Shown in pieces: positions 1 through 8,764 of a stretch of 64,000 nt of DNA. Both the position numbers and the translations under genes were made by a program. Source of the stretch: Gammaproteobacteria bacterium (GTDB taxonomy: Bacteria; Pseudomonadota; Gammaproteobacteria; Steroidobacterales; Foliamicaceae); the NCBI GenBank assembly GCA_011523505.1, contig WTGP01000018.1, positions 183,777 through 247,776 of the forward strand, read 5' to 3'. Each line of letters begins with the position of its first letter. The stretch's first letter is position 1. The notes beneath the pieces were generated by a model. That model searched no databases, had not been told where the DNA came from, and saw only the letters and a program-made list of their open reading frames with translations.

Positions 1-38
1 ATATTTGCTGAACCAACAACGCCACCCTTGGGGCAACG

Positions 39-1454
39 ATGATGCGCAAAGCAGTTGTTGGAATCACTCTCTTTCTGCTCGCGGCGCCACTGGTCGCCGA
101 CGAGAAACTCAATGACAGGATGATGCACTCCGCATCGATCCTGCAGGAAATTCGCGGGCCCCTCGAAGAAGACGCCCCGGGCGTCCTTGAAAACGCCCAT
201 GCCGTGGCGATCTTTCCGGAATTCGTGAAGGTGGGCCTATTCGGCGGCGTGAAACATGGCCGCGGCGTGCTGTCCACGCGGCTTGAGTCGGGAAGCTGGA
301 GCAGGCCGGCCTTCGTTCGCATCACCAGCGGCAGCGTCGGCCTGCAGTTCGGCGTGTCGATGTCGCAATTGCTGATCGTGTTCAAGGACCCGAAGGCCGT
401 CGAGGCGATATCCGGCGGGCAGCTCACGATCGGCGCCGACGCCGGCTACGCGGCGGGAGAACTGGGCGGCAGCGCGACTGCCGGCACGGACAACAAGCTG
501 GAGAACCGGATCGTGATGATGGCCCGCTCCAAGGGCCTGTTCGCGGGCGTGGCGCTGGAGGGAGGCGTCCTCAGGATCGAAAAGGACTCCAACGTCGAGT
601 TCTACAACGACGCCATCGGGCTGGACGGCAGGACCCTGCTGGAGGACGAGGAAGTGGAGTTGCCACCTGTGGCGCAGCATTTCCTTATCGTTCTCGGCGA
701 GTCGGTGCCGCCTGTTTCGCCGGAAGCGCCGGAAGCGACCCCGGCAAGCAGCGAAAGCGAATCGGACGTGGATTTGCGATTCGCCGGAAATGAGAACGGC
801 GAAGCCGTGGCCAGGTCCGCGCCCGGCGAACCTGCTGGAAAAGACTCGCGCGGCAGCGTGGGGCGCTCCTACGTTGATCCCGACAATCCGCCTTCCCGGG
901 CGATCGCCAATGCACCGGGCTCGGCCTCCGGGCCGCAATATGGCCTTGGCGGGACCGCCGCGCCTGAGGCGGGGACGTGGGTGACGCCCCCGCCCGGAAG
1001 CCCGCAGCAGAATGGGGATCAATCGTCCGGCCCGGGTCTTGGCAGCAGGATCGCCGGCAAGCTCGTGGACGCAGCGCTGGATGGCGCCAAGGACCTGGCG
1101 GTAGATTCCATACGCAACAAGCCCGAGGTGCAGGGAGCGAAACTGGCCGCGCGCGTGGGCGGCAAACTGGCGAGTGCCGCCAAGCCCGACCCCTCCGCGC
1201 CCCAGCCCCCGAAGCCGGCGTTGCCGGAGCCGGAAGCGACAATCGCCTCCAACGAAGGCTCCTGGGTAACGCCGGACGCCCCGAACGCTCCGGACGTCCC
1301 GGGTCACCAGGTTCCCGGCCTGTCGCCCGATCCAATACCGTCGATTGCCGGTGTGCCGGATCCGGAATTCACCGGACCGCCGGCGCCCTCGGAGTGGCCC
1401 GCCGAATGGCTGGATGCGCAAATTCTGGGCGGGGTCTGCGAACCGGAAACCTGA
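39..1454 (+). CDS. Exported SYLF-domain lipid-binding protein with Pro/Ala-rich tail
   Basis: Residues 1-20 look like a signal peptide (hydrophobic run ending AAPLVADE). Residues about 25-220 match the SYLF (YSC84-type) lipid-binding domain: the AIFPEFVKVGLFGG segment at 57-70, then a Gly/Ala-rich stretch near 140-150. SYLF domains are known to bind phosphoinositides or membranes. In bacteria the role is poorly defined, and a periplasmic or cell-envelope place is inferred from the signal. The last about 245 residues are low-complexity, rich in Pro, Ala, Glu and Gly, and carry two copies of a G(T/S)WVTP motif. Most family members end soon after the SYLF domain, so the tail is unusual. The gene is convergent with the glycosyltransferase downstream. 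ATG at 39 is followed at once by a second ATG, so either may be used. The SYLF call is firm; the function is not. Confidence 0.85.
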   Translation: MMRKAVVGITLFLLAAPLVADEKLNDRMMHSASILQEIRGPLEEDAPGVLENAHAVAIFPEFVKVGLFGGVKHGRGVLSTRLESGSWSRPAFVRITSGSVGLQFGVSMSQLLIVFKDPKAVEAISGGQLTIGADAGYAAGELGGSATAGTDNKLENRIVMMARSKGLFAGVALEGGVLRIEKDSNVEFYNDAIGLDGRTLLEDEEVELPPVAQHFLIVLGESVPPVSPEAPEATPASSESESDVDLRFAGNENGEAVARSAPGEPAGKDSRGSVGRSYVDPDNPPSRAIANAPGSASGPQYGLGGTAAPEAGTWVTPPPGSPQQNGDQSSGPGLGSRIAGKLVDAALDGAKDLAVDSIRNKPEVQGAKLAARVGGKLASAAKPDPSAPQPPKPALPEPEATIASNEGSWVTPDAPNAPDVPGHQVPGLSPDPIPSIAGVPDPEFTGPPAPSEWPAEWLDAQILGGVCEPET

Positions 1455-1461
1455 ACCCGCG

Positions 1462-2142
1462 CTAACCGCGCCGAAAATAGCGCCGCGCCAGGTCATCGGG
1501 GGAACGGCGCAGGACATACGCCAGCGCCAGCAGCCGATTCCCGAGGCTGCGCCTGAACCACCCGTCACGCTTCCACCGCCGGGCCGACACGCCCAGGACG
1601 GCCGGCACCGGTGCGAACCGGCCCGATTTTCGCAGGCGCTTTACGAGCGGAGGTTCTTCGAACAGCGCGCGAGGGGGAAAGCCCCCGGCCTGCCGGTAGG
1701 CATCGCGGCGCATAAAGAGCCCCTGATCGCCGTACGGCGTACCCATTTGCGCACGCAGGTTAATCAGAAAGCCCAACAGCCGCGCCTGCCAGCAACGCTC
1801 GCTTTCGAAAACGAACCGGAACCAGCCGCCCACGGTCCCCGGGCCCATGTGCGCGCGAATGACGGAAATGGAGTCCGGCCGCGGCGAGTTGTCGGCATGC
1901 AGAAACCACAACAGCTCATTGGTCGCCGCTCGCGCGCCGCGGTGCATCTGCTCGCCCCGGCAGGCGCGGGACGCAAGGTAGCGGCAGCCCGCCCCGGCGC
2001 AAAGCGCCTCGATCTCCGGCTCGTTTCCGCCATCCACGACGATGACCTCCGAAGGCCGCGGATCGAGCCCCGCGAGCGCCTGCAGCATGCGTTCCAGCGC
2101 CTGCCCGTCACGGTATACGGGGATGACGACGGAAACGTCCAT
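1462..2142 (-). CDS. GT2-family glycosyltransferase, TIGR04283 (arsenosugar biosynthesis type)
   Basis: A 226-residue family-2 glycosyltransferase. The N-terminus shows the GT-A start VSVVIPVYRDGQ, a nucleotide-binding VIVVDGG near residue 40, and the DXD-like LHADNSP near residue 85. The mid region GDQGLFMRRDAYRQAGGFP is typical of TIGR04283. That family is named from its association with arsenosugar and rSAM/selenodomain loci. Its start overlaps the stop of the upstream DUF2064 gene (TGATG), so the two are translationally coupled, which matches the usual TIGR04282/TIGR04283 pairing. The sugar donor and acceptor are unknown here, and no ArsM-type methyltransferase lies next to it in this window. 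The protein is probably cytosolic or membrane-peripheral. Confidence 0.85.
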   Translation of the reverse strand: MDVSVVIPVYRDGQALERMLQALAGLDPRPSEVIVVDGGNEPEIEALCAGAGCRYLASRACRGEQMHRGARAATNELLWFLHADNSPRPDSISVIRAHMGPGTVGGWFRFVFESERCWQARLLGFLINLRAQMGTPYGDQGLFMRRDAYRQAGGFPPRALFEEPPLVKRLRKSGRFAPVPAVLGVSARRWKRDGWFRRSLGNRLLALAYVLRRSPDDLARRYFRRG

Positions 2143-2858
2143 CAGGCCAGCCGGTTCCTCGCGAGCCAGCGATGCAGCTCGCGCCGCGCCGGCCTCGCGT
2201 CGCCGCGCAGCGCCCGGGCCAGGGTCGCCAGGTCCGAACGGCGATCGACGTCGAATCCGCCGGGAATCTCAAGCGTCGGCCGGCCGGTCCTGCGGCAGGC
2301 GGCGCCTAATGCATGGGCCAGGCCCGGCGTGCCCCAGGGAAGACGCGCCAGTTGAGGCCAGCCCCGACGCGTAGCCATCATCGTTACGCCGCCGTCGCGG
2401 GCGGCCGCCAGCACCGCGTCATGCGTGGCAAGGCCGGCCATGACGCGCCGGTAGTGCCGCGGCTTGAGCGCCGGCGCATCGCTGCCGATATAGATCCGGC
2501 GTGTCAATTGCATGGCGTCGAGCGCCCGGTCCAGCCTTTCCAGCCTCCTGCCCAGGTTGCCTGCGCCCTGCGCAAGCACCGTGACCGGCGCCGGGCGGTC
2601 CGGTCGCCTCGCCGGCAAGGAGCGCGCCCAGTCAAGATCGTCGCGATCTTCCGGGACCAGCACGACCGGGCCGCGCCAACCCCGAAGGTCCTCCAGCGCG
2701 CAGTCCATCATCAGCCTGCAGAGCTCCACGACGGCCCGTTCCTCCAGGGATGCCGCCAGACGGCGTTTGCCGTGACGCTCGCGAGGGCGGCGAAACACCA
2801 GCGCGAGCGCGCAATCACGCCGCTGTGCTATGCTGGAATTCAGCCTGAATAGACTCAT
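2142..2858 (-). CDS. DUF2064 / TIGR04282 family glycosyltransferase
   Basis: A 238-residue nucleotidyl/glycosyltransferase-like protein of the DUF2064 family (TIGR04282, partner of TIGR04283). Visible family features are an NLGRRLERLDRAL block near residue 100, IYIGSDAPALKPRHY near 122 (the SDxP motif that places the nucleotide-sugar phosphates) and an aspartate-containing FDVDRRSDL near the C-terminus. The N-terminal K(T)RL phosphate-binding loop reads HGKRRLA, a divergent form, so catalytic competence is less sure. It is the first gene of a two-gene minus-strand operon and lies divergently from avtA, with about 65 bp of shared promoter region between them. Confidence 0.8.
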   Translation of the reverse strand: MSLFRLNSSIAQRRDCALALVFRRPRERHGKRRLAASLEERAVVELCRLMMDCALEDLRGWRGPVVLVPEDRDDLDWARSLPARRPDRPAPVTVLAQGAGNLGRRLERLDRALDAMQLTRRIYIGSDAPALKPRHYRRVMAGLATHDAVLAAARDGGVTMMATRRGWPQLARLPWGTPGLAHALGAACRRTGRPTLEIPGGFDVDRRSDLATLARALRGDARPARRELHRWLARNRLA

Positions 2859-2924
2859 ATCCGATGGTAGATCAGTACACTTTCTAGTTCATAATCCACA
2901 CGCGAGCGAACCGGCCAGGATCAT

Positions 2925-4184
2925 TTGATGCAGTACTCCAATTTTGTCAGGACCTTCAATGCCCACAGCGGCGCGAAGGAGTTGATGGAAGACATGTCGT
3001 GCGCCATTCCGGGAGTCGACAAGGTGTATCGGCTGGGCGGTGGCAACCCGGCCATTATTCCCGAAGTCAGGGAAATTTTCCGCGCCGAACTGGCCAAAAT
3101 CGCCGCCGACCCCGACCGTTTCGACAACATGGCGTCGATCTACTCGGAGCCGCTGGGCGATACCCGGTTCCGCGAAGCGCTGGCCGACATGCTGCGCGAG
3201 GAATACGGCTGGCCCCTGACCGCGAAGAATATTGCCCTGGCGCCGGGCAGCCAGCTTTGCTTCTATTACCTCTTCAACCTCTTCGGCGGCGTGGGCCCGG
3301 GCGGCAAACGGCGCCGGATCATCATTCCGCTGTGCCCGGAATACATCGGCTACAAGGGATTGCTCTCCGACGATGCGGATGTCGCTTCGCGCCGCTCGAT
3401 CATCCGCAAGCTCCCCAACCGTCAGTTCAAGTACGGCCTTCGCATGGAAGGGCTGGATGAAGTGGCGGACGTCGGCGCGATCGTCGTATCCAGGCCCACC
3501 AATCCCACCGGCAACGTGATTCGCCAGTCGGAACTCGCCCGGCTCGATGAAGTGGCGCGGGAACGGGAGGTGCCGCTGATCGTGGACAACGCCTACGGCT
3601 TCCCCTTCCCCGGCATGATCTACGTCAATGAGCGCCCCGAGTGGAACGACAACACCATACTTACGATGAGCCTGTCCAAGATCGGTCTTCCGGCGCTGCG
3701 CACGGGGATCGTCGTGGCCAACGAGGAAGTCACGGAAATCATGGGGCGCGTGAACGCGCTTACGCAACTGGCAGTGGGGGCCGCGGGCGCCGCACTTGTC
3801 GCGCCGCTGCTGGAGAACCGCGAACTGCTGCGGATCAGCCGCGAACTGATCATGCCGTTTTACCAGCGCAAGATCCGGGACGCGGTGGGCTTTTGCCATG
3901 AAGCGCTGACGAACTGCGACTACTACATCCACAAGCCGGAAGGCTCGATGTTCCTGTGGCTGTGGTTCCCGGGGCTGAACGACAACCGGGCCCTCTACCG
4001 GCGCCTGCGATCGCGTGGCGTGATGATTCTTTCCGGCCACGAATTCTTCCCCGGCCTGCAAGAGCCCTGGACCCACGAGAGCGAATGCATCCGCGTCAAC
4101 GTCTGCGGCGATGCGGACTCGGTCTTCGAAGGACTGAGCATCATCGGCGAGGAAGCTTCCCGCCTGCAAGCAAAGGCAGCCTGA
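2925..4184 (+). CDS. avtA: Valine-pyruvate aminotransferase (AvtA type)
   Basis: A fold-type I PLP aminotransferase of 419 residues. It resembles E. coli AvtA through most of its length: HSGAKELMED near the start, RLGGGNPA near 44, APEYIGY-like PLCPEYIGYKG near 140, SRPTNPTGN near 190 and the PLP-lysine segment LSMSLSKIGLPALR near 245. The late HKPEGSMFLWLWFPGL and GHEFFPGL blocks also match. AvtA moves amino groups between L-valine and pyruvate (or alanine and 2-ketoisovalerate) in the cytosol. It starts 66 bp from the divergent glycosyltransferase operon and is followed 10 bp later by the FabD-like gene, so the two are probably one transcript. ATG at 2925 or the next codon (2928) may be the start. 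Confidence 0.9.
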   Translation: MMQYSNFVRTFNAHSGAKELMEDMSCAIPGVDKVYRLGGGNPAIIPEVREIFRAELAKIAADPDRFDNMASIYSEPLGDTRFREALADMLREEYGWPLTAKNIALAPGSQLCFYYLFNLFGGVGPGGKRRRIIIPLCPEYIGYKGLLSDDADVASRRSIIRKLPNRQFKYGLRMEGLDEVADVGAIVVSRPTNPTGNVIRQSELARLDEVAREREVPLIVDNAYGFPFPGMIYVNERPEWNDNTILTMSLSKIGLPALRTGIVVANEEVTEIMGRVNALTQLAVGAAGAALVAPLLENRELLRISRELIMPFYQRKIRDAVGFCHEALTNCDYYIHKPEGSMFLWLWFPGLNDNRALYRRLRSRGVMILSGHEFFPGLQEPWTHESECIRVNVCGDADSVFEGLSIIGEEASRLQAKAA

Positions 4185-4194
4185 GACTTCACTC

Positions 4195-5157
4195 ATGGAC
4201 ACGGGAATGCTGGTATTCCCCGGCCAGGGCGCGCAGTACGCCGGCATGGGGAGCGATCTCTACGAGGCCTTCGACGCGGCCCGCAGTGTTTACGACGAGG
4301 CCGGCGATGCGCTCGGCTACGACATGCGGGAACTCAGCTTCAAAGACCCGCAAGGGCAGATCGGGCTGACCCGCTATACGCAGCCGGCGCTGCTGACCCA
4401 TTCGATCGCCTGCCTGCGGGTGGCCGAAGCGCAGTCGGGCGGCGAGTTGACGCCGCAGGCCGCGGCCGGACACAGCCTGGGCGAGTACAGCGCGCTGGTT
4501 GCGGCCGGCGCGCTGGCATTCGACGACGCGCTGCGCCTGGTCGGCGAGCGCGGCCGGCTGATGGGCGAATACGGCGAAGGCGGCATGCTGGCGCTTGCCA
4601 TGGACGCCGAGGAAGCGCGGCAGCTCGCCGACCGGCACTGCTGCCAGGTCGCCGGCCTGAACCTGCCGGCCCAGACGGTCGTGGGCGGCACGCAGGCCGA
4701 CCTGGAGCAACTTGCCGCCGACCTGGCGGAGAACTATCCGCGCAAGCGGGGAACGCCGCTGGCCACGGAGGGCGCATTCCACACGTATCTCATGGTGACG
4801 GCGGCGCGGGAGTTCCGCGACGTGCTCAAGCGCACGGAGTTCCGCGCTCCCCGGTTCCCGGTGCTGTCCAACTACACGGCCCGGCCGCACGATGCGGCGC
4901 CGGACGCCGTTCGGACCCGGCTTTTCTTTCAGCTCATCAACCCGGTGAACTGGGTCGGCTGCATGCAGTGGGCGGTCGAGAACGGCGTGTCGTCATTCCT
5001 GGAACTGGGTGGCGGGATCGGGCGGGGCGAAACGCCCGCGGAGAAGCGGCCGAACCTGCAGGGCATCCTGCGCAAATACTGCCGCGGCGCCGGCCACGAA
5101 GCCGAAATCAGCGCCGTCATCAACGCCGACGACGCCTTCGCTCTGAAACCGGGCTAG
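4195..5157 (+). CDS. Malonyl-CoA:ACP transacylase-like protein (FabD family)
   Basis: An acyltransferase-fold protein of 320 residues. It has the N-terminal VFPGQGAQYAGMG motif, the nucleophile elbow GHSLGEYSAL (Ser94) and an RGRLM motif whose Arg binds the malonyl carboxylate. The catalytic His lies in GAFHTYLM, where the usual PFHS is changed to AFHT. The C-terminal half departs from housekeeping FabD, and the gene is not inside a fabH-fabD-fabG-acpP cluster but behind avtA. It may be a specialised acyltransferase feeding an unlinked synthase, or the only FabD of this genome. It overlaps the convergent DUF423 gene by 4 bp. The family call is secure; the exact acyl substrate is inferred. Confidence 0.8.
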   Translation: MDTGMLVFPGQGAQYAGMGSDLYEAFDAARSVYDEAGDALGYDMRELSFKDPQGQIGLTRYTQPALLTHSIACLRVAEAQSGGELTPQAAAGHSLGEYSALVAAGALAFDDALRLVGERGRLMGEYGEGGMLALAMDAEEARQLADRHCCQVAGLNLPAQTVVGGTQADLEQLAADLAENYPRKRGTPLATEGAFHTYLMVTAAREFRDVLKRTEFRAPRFPVLSNYTARPHDAAPDAVRTRLFFQLINPVNWVGCMQWAVENGVSSFLELGGGIGRGETPAEKRPNLQGILRKYCRGAGHEAEISAVINADDAFALKPG

Positions 5158-5531
5158 CGGAGGTCGCGCCAGGCGCCGGCGGCGGCGCTGATCCAGGCGA
5201 CCGCCAGGGCCATGCCGCCATAAGGGGTCAGCGGGGCAAAGTCGGGACCGCCCAGCAATTTCATGTAGACCGTGCCCGAAAACACCGCAATGCCCGCAAT
5301 CAGCAACCAGCCGGCCACCTTGTAGAACAGGATGTCCGGGCTGCGGCGCAGCATCAGCCCGACAACCAGCAACCCAAGCGAGTGCGCTACCTGGATCTTG
5401 TTCGCCCAGTCCCAGGCACGCACCTCGGACACGGCTGCGCCCGCCTCGTATAGACCGTGCGTTCCGTAGGCGCCAAGAAAGATGGATGACGCCAGCGACA
5501 GCGTCGCCGACAGTGCAAATAACAGCGGCAT
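5154..5531 (-). CDS. DUF423 small integral membrane protein
   Basis: A 125-residue protein with four predicted membrane segments, about residues 3-22, 47-62, 70-90 and 100-120. It carries the DUF423 hallmarks GAYGTHGL near residue 20 and NKIQVAHSLGLL near 44. The biochemical role of this widespread family (E. coli YgdD-like) is unknown. A strong Shine-Dalgarno, AGGAGG, lies 5 bases before the ATG. It follows the meaB::mce gene by 30 bp on the same strand and may be the last gene of that operon. Its end overlaps the convergent FabD-like gene. Confidence 0.85.
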   Translation of the reverse strand: MPLLFALSATLSLASSIFLGAYGTHGLYEAGAAVSEVRAWDWANKIQVAHSLGLLVVGLMLRRSPDILFYKVAGWLLIAGIAVFSGTVYMKLLGGPDFAPLTPYGGMALAVAWISAAAGAWRDLR

Positions 5532-5561
5532 CAGGACCTCCTCGCTCCAGCCGGTCCCGGC

Positions 5562-6791
5562 TTATTCTCCGGACCCAACACTAGCACGTTCCTCCAACTC
5601 GATCAGCACGCCGAAACAGTCCTTGGGATGCAGGAACAGCACCGGCAGGCCATGCGCGCCGATGCTGGGCTCGCCGTCCCCCAGTATGCGCACGCCCTGC
5701 TCGCACACCCGGTCGCGCGCCGCCAGGATGTCATCGACCTCGCAACAGATGTGGTGCATGCCGCCGGCCGTCGCGCGCTTGAGAAATCCGCCGATCGGCG
5801 ACTCCTCGCCCAGCGGTTCCAGCAGCTCCAGCGCGGTGTTGGGCAACCGGACAAAGACGGTCGTGACGCCGTGCTCGGGCAGCGGCTTCGGTTCGGAAAC
5901 CTCGGCGCCCAGCACATCGCGATAAAAGGCGGCGGCTTGTTTCAAGTCGGCCGTGGCCAGCGCCACGTGGTTCAGCCGGCCGATCGCCCCCGAAACATCG
6001 CGATCCGGCGCCTGCTCCCCCGCCTGCCTGTCGGGCGCCGAGTCGGCCAGATCGGCGATCCGGCCAGCGAGTTCGTCCAGGCCGGTCCCCTCCAGCGCCG
6101 AGCAACTGACCACCGCGTCGCGCCCCGCCGCCGGGACGGACCGTGCGTAGTCGGACGCCGTGGACCGGGCCAGTTGACGCGTTTCGCCATCGGCCTTGTT
6201 GACGACGATCAGGTCGGCCAGTTCCCGGATCCCGCGCTTCATGCCCTGCAATTCGTCGCCCCCGCCGGGCGCCAGCACCAGCACGAGCACGTCCACCATC
6301 GCGGCGACATCCGTGTCGGCCTGTCCCGACCCGGCCGTTTCCAGCATCAGGTAGTCGAAGGGACCGCTGCCCAGCACGGCAAGGGCTTCGCGCGTTCGAC
6401 CACCCAGGGCGCCGCTGCCGTCCCCGGTAGGCGAGGGCCGGATGAACACGCCGGCCTTGCGGGCGAGTTCGGCCATACGGGTCTTGTCTCCCAGGATCGA
6501 GCCGCCGGTGCGGGACGAGGTGGGATCGACGGCCAGCACGCACACGCGCTTGCCGGCCTCCACGAAGCGCAGGCCCAGTTGCTCGATCAGCGTGGACTTG
6601 CCGGCCCCGGGCGGGCCCGTGATCCCGATTCGCCGGGCCGGACCGGACTCCGCCTGCAGCCGCTCGATGAGCGCTCGCGCCGCGCTACGGTCAACGTCCC
6701 GCTCCGACTCCACCAGGGTCAGCGCGCGCGCCAGGCTGCGGCGATCGCCTGCCAGCACGCCGTCGGCCAGGATTTCGATCTGCCCGCTCAT
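5562..6791 (-). CDS. Fusion: MeaB GTPase (methylmalonyl-CoA mutase chaperone) + methylmalonyl-CoA epimerase
   Basis: One 409-residue polypeptide with two enzymes. Residues 1-255 are a MeaB/ArgK-type G3E GTPase: P-loop GPPGAGKS at 59-66, VDPTSSRTGGSILGDKTRM at 88-106, the G3-like ETAGSGQAD at 151-159 (usually ETVGVGQSE), GGGDELQGMKRGI near 176-188 and NKAD at 198-201. Residues 271-400 are a VOC-fold methylmalonyl-CoA epimerase with the expected metal ligands: His275 in RLNHVAL, Glu322 in LELLEP, a His in GMHHICCEV (346/347) and Glu398 in VLIELEE. MeaB protects and reloads B12 on the mutase, and the epimerase converts (S)- to (R)-methylmalonyl-CoA. The C-terminal dimerisation arm of stand-alone MeaB is absent, with the epimerase in its place. 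The ATG overlaps the pccA stop (ATGA). Confidence 0.9.
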   Translation of the reverse strand: MSGQIEILADGVLAGDRRSLARALTLVESERDVDRSAARALIERLQAESGPARRIGITGPPGAGKSTLIEQLGLRFVEAGKRVCVLAVDPTSSRTGGSILGDKTRMAELARKAGVFIRPSPTGDGSGALGGRTREALAVLGSGPFDYLMLETAGSGQADTDVAAMVDVLVLVLAPGGGDELQGMKRGIRELADLIVVNKADGETRQLARSTASDYARSVPAAGRDAVVSCSALEGTGLDELAGRIADLADSAPDRQAGEQAPDRDVSGAIGRLNHVALATADLKQAAAFYRDVLGAEVSEPKPLPEHGVTTVFVRLPNTALELLEPLGEESPIGGFLKRATAGGMHHICCEVDDILAARDRVCEQGVRILGDGEPSIGAHGLPVLFLHPKDCFGVLIELEERASVGSGE

Positions 6792-8764
6792 TCGTAGCGC
6801 AGGATAAGCTGGTTGGACTCCAGGTTATCGCCGGGACTCACGGCGACTTGCCGGATGCGGCCGTCGCGGGGCGAGCGCAGGCTGTTTTCCATCTTCATCG
6901 CCTCGATGACCCCGATTTCCTGGCCGGTCTTCACTTCGTCGCCTTCCTCCACCTGCAACTGGGTAAGCACGCCCGGCATCGGCGCGTTCAGCACGGTAAT
7001 CCCCAGGTGTGCCGGACGGGCCGCCATGCGCCCCTTCAGCCGCGCTGAACGCGGCGGCAGATACACGAACTCACGCTTTGCGCCCGCATGCGAGACCGTG
7101 ACGCACAGTCCCTCGCGCCGGACAACGAAAAACAATTCGCCCCCCGTCAATCCGGAGCCCCGGGGAACCCGTGCATCGCACCGGACTATGGGCTCGAACG
7201 GGCGCCAGCCGCTCTCCAGCCGATACACCCGCCGGCCGAACCGAACGCTCAAACGCCCGTTCTCCCACTTTCGCCTGAGCGGCATCTCCTCGCCATCGGA
7301 AAGGACCACTGCCTCGGTCCAGTCAGCCGGCATCAGGCGCGCGGCGCGATCCTGGGCCAGGACCGTCACGGCGCCCAGCAATTGCGTCAGCGCGGCCGGG
7401 CCATCGGCGCCCGGCCGGAATCCGTCGGGATATTCCTCGGCGATGAAGGCCGTGGTCAGATCGCCCGCGACGAACCGGGAGTGGCGCGCCAGTGAAGCAA
7501 GGAACAGCACATTCGTGGCCGGTCCTTCCACGGCGAAATTATCGAGCGCGGCGGCCAGCCGCGAGGCCGCCTGGTCCCGGTCCCGCCCGTAAACCACGAG
7601 CTTCGCGACCAGCGAATCGTAATAGACCGACGCCTCGTCGCCCTCTTCCACCCCGGCATCCAGCCGCAGCGCCGAGCCGGCCGAAGGAGGCAGCCAGCGA
7701 ACCAGCCGGCCGGCCGCGGGCAGGAAGTCCCGTTCGGGGTCTTCGGCGCAAATCCGGGCTTCCATGGACCAGCCGTTGAGTTCGACATCGTCCTGGGTGA
7801 AATCCAGCGCTTCCCCCGCCGCAATCCGCAGCATCCACTGAACGAGGTCGATGCCGGCTATCCACTCGGTGATCGGATGCTCCACCTGCAGCCGGGTGTT
7901 CATTTCCAACAGGTGAAAGCTGCCCGACGCGTCAACCACGAACTCGACGGTGCCCGCGGACCGGTAGCCGATCGCCTTCGCCAGCGAGACGGCGGCCTGG
8001 CCCATCTCCCTGCGCATTACCGGCGTCACGAAGGGCGAAGGCGCCTCCTCGATGACTTTCTGGTAGCGGCGCTGGATCGAGCACTCGCGCTCCCCGAGAT
8101 GCACGACCGAACCGTGGCCGTCGGCCAGAATCTGAACTTCGATATGGCGCGGGCGCTCGAGGTATTTCTCGACGAATACGCGCCCATCGGCGAACGCCGC
8201 CTCGGCTTCCCGCACGGCCTGCTCGAATCCCGCGCGGCACTCGGCTTCGTCGCGCGCGATCCGCATGCCGCGCCCGCCGCCGCCGGCCTGAGCCTTCAGC
8301 AATACCGGGTAGCCGATATCGGCGGCCGCTTCGACGGCGGCATCGGCGCTTTCCATGGCCTCGGGGCGGCCGGGAATCGTTGGAACGCCCGCTGCGGCGG
8401 CGATTCGCTTGGCTTCCAGCTTGTCGCCCATGAGCCGGATCGCTTCCGGCGGAGGCCCGACGAAGGTGATGCCGGCTTTCTCCACCGCCGCGGCAAACCC
8501 GGAATTCTCCGAAAGGAACCCGTAGCCTGGGTGCAGCGCGTCGGCGCCCGACTGTTTGCAGGCGGCAATGATTTTTTCCACGTCGAGATAGCTCTCGGCC
8601 GCGGTCAGGCCCCCGATGCAGACGGTCTCGTCGGCCGTGCGCGTGTGGAGGGCTTCGGAGTCGGCGTCGGAACAGACGGCCACGCTGCGTATGCCGAGCG
8701 CCTGCGCGCCCCGCATGATGCGGCAGGCGATCTCGCCGCGGTTGGCGATCAGCAGCTTTTTCAA
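6788..8764 (-). CDS. pccA: Propionyl/acetyl-CoA carboxylase alpha subunit (biotin carboxylase + BCCP)
   Basis: A 658-residue biotin-dependent carboxylase alpha subunit. It opens with [17 protein letters not shown] and then has the ATP-grasp biotin carboxylase domain, with GGGGRGMR near 165 and [14 protein letters not shown] near 290. The C-terminus is a biotinyl domain with EAMKMEN, Lys624 being the biotin site. It carboxylates biotin with ATP and bicarbonate and hands the carboxyl group to PccB. The start chosen is the TTG at 8764 (TTG AAA AAG), which overlaps the pccB stop as TTGA. It gives the family length, and the open frame upstream only translates pccB in another phase. Context with methylmalonyl-CoA mutase argues for propionyl-CoA as substrate. 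It overlaps the next gene by ATGA. Confidence 0.92.
   Translation of the reverse strand: MKKLLIANRGEIACRIMRGAQALGIRSVAVCSDADSEALHTRTADETVCIGGLTAAESYLDVEKIIAACKQSGADALHPGYGFLSENSGFAAAVEKAGITFVGPPPEAIRLMGDKLEAKRIAAAAGVPTIPGRPEAMESADAAVEAAADIGYPVLLKAQAGGGGRGMRIARDEAECRAGFEQAVREAEAAFADGRVFVEKYLERPRHIEVQILADGHGSVVHLGERECSIQRRYQKVIEEAPSPFVTPVMRREMGQAAVSLAKAIGYRSAGTVEFVVDASGSFHLLEMNTRLQVEHPITEWIAGIDLVQWMLRIAAGEALDFTQDDVELNGWSMEARICAEDPERDFLPAAGRLVRWLPPSAGSALRLDAGVEEGDEASVYYDSLVAKLVVYGRDRDQAASRLAAALDNFAVEGPATNVLFLASLARHSRFVAGDLTTAFIAEEYPDGFRPGADGPAALTQLLGAVTVLAQDRAARLMPADWTEAVVLSDGEEMPLRRKWENGRLSVRFGRRVYRLESGWRPFEPIVRCDARVPRGSGLTGGELFFVVRREGLCVTVSHAGAKREFVYLPPRSARLKGRMAARPAHLGITVLNAPMPGVLTQLQVEEGDEVKTGQEIGVIEAMKMENSLRSPRDGRIRQVAVSPGDNLESNQLILRYE

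Noticed and set aside
237..1568. A 443-codon minus-strand open frame opposite the SYLF gene
   Set aside because: It has no recognisable motif and Arg-rich shadow composition, while the plus strand carries a signal peptide and a SYLF domain.
1462..2858. The glycosyltransferase pair as proof of arsenosugar production
   Set aside because: The families are named for that context, but no ArsM, ArsS or other arsenic gene is nearby in this window, so only the family name is reported.
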